Positions 58,514 to 64,000 of a stretch of DNA of 64,000 bases are shown here, one piece after another; the first letter of the stretch is position 1; each line of letters opens with the position of its first letter. The DNA is taken from the NCBI GenBank assembly GCA_902775475.1, contig CACYME010000003.1:62001-126000 (forward strand), given 5' to 3'. The notes below the pieces were generated by a model. It saw only the letters and a program-made list of their open reading frames with translations. It searched no databases and was not told where the DNA came from. This DNA comes from an uncultured Prevotellaceae bacterium (GTDB lineage Bacteria > Bacteroidota > Bacteroidia > Bacteroidales > Bacteroidaceae). The position numbers and the translations under genes were made by a program.

Positions 58514-58586
58514 GCACCCTTAGCTCAGTTGGTAGAGCACCTGACTCTTAATCAGGGTGTCCAGGGTTCGAGCCCCTGAGGGTGTA
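58514..58586 (+). tRNA. tRNA-Lys (anticodon CTT)
   Basis: A 73-nt cloverleaf: acceptor GCACCCT / AGGGTGT, D-arm GCTCAGTTGGTAGAGC, anticodon arm CCTGA-CTCTTAA-TCAGG, T-arm CAGGG-TTCGAGC-CCCTG, discriminator A. The 3' CCA is not encoded. The first pair would be G1-U72, a wobble. An anticodon of CTT reads AAG. Confidence 0.95.
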
Positions 58587-58599
58587 CAAAGAAGCAGGG

Positions 58600-58639
58600 A
58601 AGTGGCAGGATGAAGAGTCTTGCCACTTTTTCTTTTTTT
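58600..58639 (+). terminator. Terminator after tRNA-Lys
   Basis: Stem AAGTGGCA / TGCCACTT, 13-nt loop, then TTTCTTTTTTT. Confidence 0.85.
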
Positions 58640-58674
58640 AACTCCATAAAATACGCTAACTCCCCCAAAAGTTG

Positions 58675-58682
58675 TACCTTTG
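58675..58682 (+). promoter_or_regulatory. -7 element immediately before the HAD gene
   Basis: TACCTTTG, only 8 bp before the ATG at 58691, so the message may be leaderless or nearly so. Confidence 0.6.
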
Positions 58683-58690
58683 CAGCCGTT

Positions 58691-59350
58691 ATGAAGAAAG
58701 ATGAACTAAAGGCTGCGCTTTTCGACCTCGACGGCGTGGTGTTCGACACCGAACCACAGTACACCGTCTTCTGGGGAGAGCAATGCCGCCGCTACCACCC
58801 GGAGCACCCTGGGCTGGAGCACGAAATCAAGGGTTCCACGCTGGTGCAGATCTACGACCGCTGGTGGGCTGGCCCCCTGGAGCAGGAGCGCGACGAGGTG
58901 ACGCGACGGCTCAATGAGTTTGAGGCACAGATGGACTACACGTTTATCAGCGGACTCGAGGCTTTCATTGCCGACCTTCACCGCCACGGGGTGAAGACGG
59001 CCGTCGTCACCAGCAGCAACCAGCCCAAGATGCAGAGCGTCTACCGGACACAGCCGGAATTCCACCATCTTTTCGACGAAATCCTCACCAGCGAAGACTT
59101 TGCCGAGAGCAAGCCCTCGCCCGACTGCTATCTGCGTGCTGCCAGCCGCTTCGGCCTCGACAGAAGCCAGTGCGTCGTCTTCGAGGACAGCGTCAACGGT
59201 CTGCGTTCGGGCCGTGCTGCCGGCATGATGGTCGTGGGGCTGCTGACCACCAACCCGAAGGAGACGGTCGCACCATTGTCAGACATTCAAATAAGCAATT
59301 ACAACCAATTCGATTTTCAAAAATTAAACCAATTATGGCAGGATATTTAG
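58691..59350 (+). CDS. HAD family phosphatase, phosphoglucomutase-like
   Basis: A 219-residue HAD hydrolase, class I cap. Motif [15 protein letters not shown] at residues 8-21, motif II in VVTSSNQPK, motif III Lys in [10 protein letters not shown] and motif [13 protein letters not shown]. Members are beta-phosphoglucomutases or sugar phosphatases; the substrate is not determined. The 3' end overlaps panB by 16 bp. The longer frame from 58610 would start before the promoter. Confidence 0.9.
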   Translation: MKKDELKAALFDLDGVVFDTEPQYTVFWGEQCRRYHPEHPGLEHEIKGSTLVQIYDRWWAGPLEQERDEVTRRLNEFEAQMDYTFISGLEAFIADLHRHGVKTAVVTSSNQPKMQSVYRTQPEFHHLFDEILTSEDFAESKPSPDCYLRAASRFGLDRSQCVVFEDSVNGLRSGRAAGMMVVGLLTTNPKETVAPLSDIQISNYNQFDFQKLNQLWQDI

Positions 59351-60156
59351 TGAGCGACGAGCGCAAAGTGACCACTCGTCGTTTTGTAGAAATGAAACAG
59401 AAGGGAGAGAAAATCTCCATGCTTACCTCTTATGACTTTACCACGGCAGGCATCGTCGACCGTGCCGGCATCGACGGCATCCTCATCGGCGACTCGGCCT
59501 CGAATGTGATGGTGGGCAACTCCACCACGCTGCCTATGACTGTCGACCAGATGATTTACCATGCCCGTTCGGTGGTGAAGGCCGTGAGGCGAGCCCTCGT
59601 GGTGTGCGACATGCCCTTTGGCAGCTATCAGACGGGAGTGCACGATGGCGTCTACAATGCCATCCGCATCATGAAGGAGAGCGGTTGCGACGCCCTGAAG
59701 ATGGAGGGCGGCGTGGAGATTCTCGACACGGTGAAGGCCATCCTCGACGCTGGCATCCCCGTGATGGGCCATCTGGGCCTGACGCCGCAGAGCATCAACA
59801 AGTTCGGCACCTATGCCGTGCGAGCCAAGGAGGAGCGCGAGGCCGCCAAGCTGCTCTCCGACGCCAAGGCGCTGGCCGAGGCTGGCTGCTTTGCCGTGAC
59901 GCTCGAGAAGGTGCCCGCCGCGCTGGCCGAGCAGGTGACAAAGGAAATCGGCGTGCCCACCATCGGCATCGGAGCCGGCAACCATTGCGACGGACAGATT
60001 CTCGTGGTGGCTGACATGCTGGGCATGACGCAGGGCTTCTCGCCTCGCTTCCTGCGCCGCTATGCCGACCTGAACACCGTGATGACCGACGCCATCGGCC
60101 AGTATGTCACCGACGTGAAGAGCGGCGACTTCCCCAACGAACAGGAAAGCTATTAA
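59335..60156 (+). CDS. panB: 3-methyl-2-oxobutanoate hydroxymethyltransferase
   Basis: A 273-residue enzyme of pantothenate synthesis adding a hydroxymethyl group to alpha-ketoisovalerate. Motifs: [19 protein letters not shown] near residue 28, [18 protein letters not shown], and the catalytic Glu region of [14 protein letters not shown]. It shares its precursor with valine synthesis (ilvB-ilvN at 46-48 kb). The start at 59335 ([10 protein letters not shown]) overlaps the HAD gene by 16 bp. Confidence 0.95.
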   Translation: MAGYLVSDERKVTTRRFVEMKQKGEKISMLTSYDFTTAGIVDRAGIDGILIGDSASNVMVGNSTTLPMTVDQMIYHARSVVKAVRRALVVCDMPFGSYQTGVHDGVYNAIRIMKESGCDALKMEGGVEILDTVKAILDAGIPVMGHLGLTPQSINKFGTYAVRAKEEREAAKLLSDAKALAEAGCFAVTLEKVPAALAEQVTKEIGVPTIGIGAGNHCDGQILVVADMLGMTQGFSPRFLRRYADLNTVMTDAIGQYVTDVKSGDFPNEQESY

Positions 60157-60175
60157 CTCAGAAAACACGACCCCT

Positions 60176-60808
60176 ATGAGACGACTGGTTTTGATATTGT
60201 CATTCTTCGTCCTCCATCTGTCATGCTGCTTAGCGCAGGACGTCTACACGAAGCAGTTTGACAACCCTAAGCTGGAGAAGAAGGCTGCCAAGTGGCTGAA
60301 GAAGGGCAAGTGGCGCAACGGCTTCATGAAGGCCAGCCCCGATGCCTCGGTCAACGCCACCGACTTCTACTTGCAGTATCAGCGCAACCCCGAGCAGTGG
60401 AAGGCGCTCTTCCGCTGGATTGCCGAGACCGACCTGACGGGTATCCCCAAGGGGAAACACCCCATCGAGGGCACTAAGCTGGTGGCCAGTGTGGAGGACT
60501 CGCAGAATGGTCCCCTGGCCAAGCGGCAGAGCGAGAGCCACTATCACCATATCGACTTCCAGTATGTGGTGCGTGGCGTGGAGCGTTTCGGCCTGATTGA
60601 GCACAACTCGTCGAAGCCCAACTGCCAGTGGCGCGAAGACGTCATCCACTACGACTACGACCAGCAGAAAGCGCGGTTCATTGACTCCGCCCCCGACCGC
60701 TTCTTCATCTTCTTCCCCCAGGACTGGCACATCGCCAAAGTGGAGAACGACACCGAGGATCAGGACATACGCGTCATCGTCATCAAGGTCGACTATATTG
60801 ACGACTGA
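60176..60808 (+). CDS. Exported YhcH/YjgK/YiaL family protein
   Basis: A 210-residue protein with a signal peptide (about 1-20, ending CLAQ). The cupin core ESHYHHIDFQYVVRGVERFG and the later FFIFFPQDWHIAKV carry His and Glu residues likely to bind metal. Members of the family include sugar-acid or sialic-acid anomerases. Export to the periplasm is unusual for the family and suggests a role on an extracellular sugar. Confidence 0.85.
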   Translation: MRRLVLILSFFVLHLSCCLAQDVYTKQFDNPKLEKKAAKWLKKGKWRNGFMKASPDASVNATDFYLQYQRNPEQWKALFRWIAETDLTGIPKGKHPIEGTKLVASVEDSQNGPLAKRQSESHYHHIDFQYVVRGVERFGLIEHNSSKPNCQWREDVIHYDYDQQKARFIDSAPDRFFIFFPQDWHIAKVENDTEDQDIRVIVIKVDYIDD

Positions 60809-60834
60809 TATACAGAAACTTTTTAACTCCGAAG

Positions 60835-61584
60835 ATGGACAAAATAGGATGTTATGACTTTATGGCCGAGCCCTTCCACTGCGACTTCAGCGGAAGGCTC
60901 TTCATGGGCCACCTGGGCAACCACATGCTCAACGCTGCCGATTTCCACAGCACCGACCGCGGCTTCGGCATGCACTATCTGAACACGATTCATCGCACAT
61001 GGGTGCTCTCGCGGCTGGCCATCGAGATGGAGGAGATGCCTCCTCAGTACTCCCGCTTCCAGGTGGAGACGTGGGTGGAGAGCGCCATGCGCTTCTTCAC
61101 CAACCGCAACTTCCGTGTCGTTGCTGGCGACAAGGTCTATGGCTATGGCCGCAGTATCTGGGCCATGATTGACACCGAAACGCGGCAGCCCACCGACATC
61201 TACGACATAGACAGTGGTGCCATCCGCAACTGGATTGTCAGCGACAAGGAGTGCCCCATTGCCAAGGGCGGACGCGTGAAGATGGGCCCCGACGCCGAAC
61301 TGCTGCGCACCATCGACACCTACTATAACGATGTGGACATCAACGGCCACATCAACTCCGTGAAGTACATCGAGCACGTGCTCGACCTGTGGCCGCTCGA
61401 CTGGTATGGCAGCCATCAGCTGCGCCGCTTCGAGATAGCCTACGTGGCCGAGGCGCATGCCGGCGACCAGCTGTCGTTCTACCGCGAACAGGTAGCCGAG
61501 GGCGTCACCAACGTGCGCATCGTGAAGACCGGCGACGTGGAGGTGGCTCGTGCTGCCTTGCATTTCATCAACGAACAACATTAA
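60835..61584 (+). CDS. Acyl-ACP thioesterase
   Basis: A 249-residue double hot-dog enzyme like plant FatA/FatB. NDVDINGHINSVKYIEHVLD (about 163-182) holds the expected Asn and His catalytic residues. It releases free fatty acids from acyl carrier protein. It follows panB and yhcH with short gaps, so it may be co-transcribed. Confidence 0.87.
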   Translation: MDKIGCYDFMAEPFHCDFSGRLFMGHLGNHMLNAADFHSTDRGFGMHYLNTIHRTWVLSRLAIEMEEMPPQYSRFQVETWVESAMRFFTNRNFRVVAGDKVYGYGRSIWAMIDTETRQPTDIYDIDSGAIRNWIVSDKECPIAKGGRVKMGPDAELLRTIDTYYNDVDINGHINSVKYIEHVLDLWPLDWYGSHQLRRFEIAYVAEAHAGDQLSFYREQVAEGVTNVRIVKTGDVEVARAALHFINEQH

Positions 61585-61607
61585 CCCTCAACCCCCTTTT
61601 CCAAATT

Positions 61608-62678
61608 ATGAAGAAATTCTTTCTTTCAGCTGCCATGAGCCTTGCAGCCCTTACCGTGGCTCAGGCACAGACCAGCTACAGCGTGACGGGCTCGGCACCT
61701 GCCGGAACGAAGACCGTCTATCTGATTGACGTGCAGAACCGCTTCGCGGCCATCGACAGTGCCAGCGTCACTGCCGGAAAGTTCAAATTGACAGGTACAC
61801 AGCCTAAGAACGCCGTGCTGGGCGTAGGCAATACCAACACCGCACTGCTGTTCATCAACGACGGCACCCCGCTTCAGGCCGACTTGCAGACGCTGACGCT
61901 GAAGGGCTCGGCGCAGAACGAAAAGCTGAATGCCTACGACCGCGAACTCACCCCGCTCGACACGCAGATGAACGACATCCTGGCCAAGGCGCAGGCCCGA
62001 CAGATTCCCGAGGAGCAGATGGACTCCGTGGGTGCCCTGTTCTCGAAGCTGAGGGAGCAGAAGGAGAATCGCGTGATGGACATCATCATGCAGAACACCG
62101 ACAACATGATTCCCGTGGCTTTCCTCGACCAGAACATGGCCTACGGCATGAGCTACGACCAGCTGAAGCAGCTCTGCGACCCCGCCCGTCCCTACTACGA
62201 CCATCCTGCCATGAAGATGCCCCGTCGCCTCTTGGAGGGTCTGGAGAAGCGCGCTCCCGGTAAGCTGTTCACCGACATGACCATCCCCGACATGAGCGGC
62301 AAGGAGCGCAAGCTGAGCGAATGGCTGGGCAAAGGCCAGTATGTCATGATCGATTTCTGGGCTTCGTGGTGCGGTCCCTGCCGTCAGGAGATGCCCAACG
62401 TGGTGGCCAACTATAAGAAGTACCACGAGAAGGGTTTTGAGATTATCGGCATCAGCTTCGACCGCTCGGCAGAGCCGTGGAAGAAGGCCGTGGAGCAGAT
62501 GGGCATGACGTGGCCCCAGCTCAGCGACCTGGGCTACTGGCAGTCGGCAGCAGCAGGCGTCTATGGCATCAGCTCCATCCCCGCCAGCATCCTCTTCGAC
62601 GGCCAGGGCAAAATCATCGCCACTGACCTGCGCGGTGAGAAGCTGGGCGAGAAACTTCAGCAGCTCTACGGATTCTAA
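61608..62678 (+). CDS. Exported TlpA-like thiol-disulfide protein
   Basis: A 356-residue protein with a signal peptide (about 1-20, ending AQAQ). An N-terminal DUF4369-like beta domain (about 25-110), a helical middle, and a C-terminal thioredoxin domain (about 225-356) with the redox pair WCGPCRQEMPN at about residues 254-264. It probably reduces or isomerises disulfides in the periplasm. The start at 61608 was chosen because it begins the signal peptide. A terminator hairpin follows. Confidence 0.9.
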   Translation: MKKFFLSAAMSLAALTVAQAQTSYSVTGSAPAGTKTVYLIDVQNRFAAIDSASVTAGKFKLTGTQPKNAVLGVGNTNTALLFINDGTPLQADLQTLTLKGSAQNEKLNAYDRELTPLDTQMNDILAKAQARQIPEEQMDSVGALFSKLREQKENRVMDIIMQNTDNMIPVAFLDQNMAYGMSYDQLKQLCDPARPYYDHPAMKMPRRLLEGLEKRAPGKLFTDMTIPDMSGKERKLSEWLGKGQYVMIDFWASWCGPCRQEMPNVVANYKKYHEKGFEIIGISFDRSAEPWKKAVEQMGMTWPQLSDLGYWQSAAAGVYGISSIPASILFDGQGKIIATDLRGEKLGEKLQQLYGF

Positions 62679-62698
62679 AAAGGGCGCTGTTTTTCGGC

Positions 62699-62736
62699 AA
62701 AAACGGTTCGTTTGCATTCGTAAACGAACCGTTTTT
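62699..62736. terminator. Terminator with an alternative third arm
   Basis: Perfect 15-bp stem AAAAACGGTTCGTTT / AAACGAACCGTTTTT. A third segment (62743-62758) can also pair with the second arm with one mismatch. It lies between convergent genes. Confidence 0.85.
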
Positions 62737-62788
62737 ACGTAGAAACCGTTCGTTTACGATTCGTCTTTATGGGGATGGCTCTCCAGCA

Positions 62789-62968
62789 CTAATATTGGCT
62801 CTGACGCTTGATGGCCCTGACGTGAAGCAGCAGCCCCAGCAGGATGAGAACAAAGGGCACGATGAGCAGGGCGTTGACAAACGTCAGCCGCAACAGGTGA
62901 ACAGCCAGCAAGAGTGTCGTCCCGAGCAACATCAGCCCCATTCCAAGGTGGTCTCTAAGCCATTTCAT
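62789..62968 (-). CDS. Small two-helix membrane protein
   Basis: A 59-residue protein with two hydrophobic helices (about 10-26 and 31-49) and a basic C-terminus (HVRAIKRQSQY). ATG 62968 is preferred to a GTG two codons earlier. A -7 element (63001-62994) lies 26 bp upstream. The family is unknown to me. It is likely real given promoter placement and amino acid pattern. Confidence 0.6.
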   Translation of the reverse strand: MKWLRDHLGMGLMLLGTTLLLAVHLLRLTFVNALLIVPFVLILLGLLLHVRAIKRQSQY

Positions 62969-62993
62969 AGACACAATATGTTGAAATCGGGTG

Positions 62994-63001
62994 CAAAAAT
63001 A
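62994..63001 (-). promoter_or_regulatory. -7 element for the small membrane protein gene
   Basis: TATTTTTG on the minus strand. Confidence 0.45.
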
Positions 63002-63005
63002 ATGA

Positions 63006-63110
63006 AAAGTTAGGAGTTATGAGTTATGAGTTAGGAGTTTTTTGGGCGGAAATGGATAAAAAATGTTAACCGTTGGAATTAAACTCCTGACTACTAACGC
63101 CTAACTCCCA
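63006..63110. repeat. GTTAGGA heptamer arms before rpsF
   Basis: GTTAGGA, GTTATGA, GTTATGA, GTTAGGA (63008-63039), later mirrored by CTCCTGACTACTAACGCC, TAACTCCC (63084-63109). Confidence 0.75.
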
Positions 63111-63119
63111 TTTTTTTTG

Positions 63120-63127
63120 TACCTTTG
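63120..63127 (+). promoter_or_regulatory. -7 element for rpsF-rpsR-rplI
   Basis: TACCTTTG, 46 bp before the rpsF ATG. Confidence 0.65.
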
Positions 63128-63173
63128 CACCCGCATTTTGCAAAAGTAACATTTATAAACACTACAAGAACGT

Positions 63174-63521
63174 ATGAATCAGTACGAAACCGTTTTCATT
63201 TTGACTCCCGTTTTGTCTGACGATCAGACAAAGGAAACGGTCGACAAGTTCAAGAAGGTGCTCACCGACAACGGTGCAGAGATTGTGAACGAAGAGGCCT
63301 GGGGACTGAAGAAACTGGCTTACCAGATTGAGAAGAAGACGTCGGGATTCTATTTCCTGATGGAGTTCAAGGCCGAGCCAGAAGTGATTAAGACGCTGGA
63401 GACCGCCTATCGCCGCGACGAGAAGGTGATTCGCTTCCAGACCGTGAAGCTCGACAAGTATGCCGTTGAGTATGCTGAGAAGCGCCGCAAGAAGTATCAG
63501 ACTAAAGTAGAGGAGGCTTAA
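63174..63521 (+). CDS. rpsF: 30S ribosomal protein S6
   Basis: A 115-residue protein starting [20 protein letters not shown], the standard bS6 fold. It lacks a Shine-Dalgarno motif, as most genes here do. In Bacteroidota ribosomes bS6, bS18 and bS21 together sequester the 16S 3' tail. It is followed after 3 bp by rpsR. Confidence 0.97.
   Translation: MNQYETVFILTPVLSDDQTKETVDKFKKVLTDNGAEIVNEEAWGLKKLAYQIEKKTSGFYFLMEFKAEPEVIKTLETAYRRDEKVIRFQTVKLDKYAVEYAEKRRKKYQTKVEEA
63509..63516 (+). promoter_or_regulatory. Shine-Dalgarno-like site for rpsR
   Basis: AGAGGAGG, 8 nt before the rpsR ATG, within the last rpsF codons. Confidence 0.6.
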
Positions 63522-63524
63522 ATC

Positions 63525-63791
63525 ATGGCAGAACAATCAGAAATCCGTTATCTCACTGCTCCTTCCATCGACACGAAGAAGAAGAAGTATTGCCGCTTCA
63601 AGAAGCTCGGCATCAAGTATGTTGACTACAAGGATCCCGAGTTCCTGAAGAAGTTCCTCAACGAGCAGGGCAAGATTCTGCCCCGCCGCATCACCGGCAC
63701 CTCGCTGAAGTTCCAGCGCCGTGTGGCTCAGGCTGTGAAGCGTGCACGCCAGATTGCACTGCTGCCCTACGTAACCGACATGATGAAGTAA
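63525..63791 (+). CDS. rpsR: 30S ribosomal protein S18
   Basis: An 88-residue protein with [20 protein letters not shown] near the start and [23 protein letters not shown] in the conserved core. It pairs with bS6 on the platform. The length is near the usual 75-90. Confidence 0.97.
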   Translation: MAEQSEIRYLTAPSIDTKKKKYCRFKKLGIKYVDYKDPEFLKKFLNEQGKILPRRITGTSLKFQRRVAQAVKRARQIALLPYVTDMMK

Positions 63792-63795
63792 AAGT

Positions 63796-63803
63796 TAAGG
63801 AGG
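63796..63803 (+). promoter_or_regulatory. Shine-Dalgarno site for rplI
   Basis: TAAGGAGG, 10 nt before the rplI ATG. Confidence 0.85.
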
Positions 63804-63813
63804 ACGCAACACT

Positions 63814-64000
63814 ATGGAATTGATACTGAAAGAAGACATTATCGGTCTGGGATTCAAGAACGATATCGTAAACGTGAAGTCGGGCTATGGCCGCAACTAC
63901 CTGATTCCTCAGGGCAAGGCCGTCATCGCCTCTGAGAGCGCCAAGAAGGTGCTGGCCGAGACCCTGAAGCAGCAGGCCCACAAGCTGGCTGCACAGAAGG
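63814..64000 (+). CDS. rplI: 50S ribosomal protein L9, N-terminal part
   Basis: The first 62 codons of bL9: [19 protein letters not shown] and [15 protein letters not shown] are the conserved N-terminal rRNA-binding domain and the start of the long connecting helix. The gene runs out of the window. It is the third gene of the rpsF operon and has a strong Shine-Dalgarno site. Confidence 0.96.
   Translation, partial: MELILKEDIIGLGFKNDIVNVKSGYGRNYLIPQGKAVIASESAKKVLAETLKQQAHKLAAQK

Overview
The window looks like chromosome from a Bacteroidales bacterium, most likely Prevotellaceae; the genus cannot be fixed from sequence alone. The reasons are: promoters of the Bacteroidota type (-33 TTTG, about 20 nt, -7 TAnnTTTG) ahead of many genes; general absence of Shine-Dalgarno sequences; an ATP synthase operon in the order atpD-atpC-(small membrane gene)-atpB-E-F-H-A-G; a fused LpxC-FabZ; a pyrophosphate-dependent phosphofructokinase; and many secreted polysaccharide-degrading enzymes. 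No rRNA, CRISPR array, prophage or intact insertion sequence was seen. One tRNA gene is present.

Layout. 1-6.1 kb: F-type ATP synthase operon, entered inside atpD. 6.2-8.9 kb: DUF1015 protein, YigZ-type protein and an M48 lipoprotein protease. 8.9-12.3 kb (minus strand): clpS-clpA-aat, a complete N-degron set in one cluster. 13.3-21.7 kb (plus): Smr-domain protein, NAD synthase, LysM glucosaminidase, GH43 glycosidase, secreted beta-helix protein, queC. 21.8-30.5 kb (minus): rplU-rpmA, then a run of PIF1-like helicase, class A PBP, miaA, lpxA and lpxC/fabZ. 31-36 kb: PPi-PFK, an unusual membrane-anchored GH25 lysozyme, tagaturonate reductase and a short sigma-70 factor. 37-41 kb: GH2 beta-galactosidase translationally coupled to a phytase-like esterase. 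41-48 kb: DedA, TPR protein, glnS, Sua5/YrdC protein and ilvB-ilvN. 48.4-53 kb: an AT-richer type III restriction-modification locus that looks acquired. 53.5-62.7 kb: small cysteine-rich protein, LolA-like protein, DUF5687 membrane protein, PL1 pectate lyase, tRNA-Lys, HAD phosphatase, panB, YhcH-like protein, acyl-ACP thioesterase and a TlpA-like thioredoxin. 63.1 kb to the end: rpsF-rpsR-rplI.

Metabolic links: pectate lyase and tagaturonate reductase point to pectin/galacturonate use, while GH43 and GH2 enzymes point to hemicellulose or galactoside side-chain use. ClpS, ClpA and Aat together form an adaptor, unfoldase and N-terminal tagging enzyme.

The least ordinary content is between and inside genes. 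There are at least three families of dispersed structured repeats (22.6/36.4 kb; 12.6/30.8 kb; 37.0/53.5 kb). GC-rich palindromic elements sit in frame inside the helicase, ilvN and clpA genes. Many spacers are built of degenerate 7-8 bp units, often arranged as local inverted repeats. There is an orphan promoter-terminator unit that could be a small RNA, a perfect terminator hairpin inside a signal-peptide coding region, and strong Shine-Dalgarno sites confined to downstream ribosomal-protein genes.
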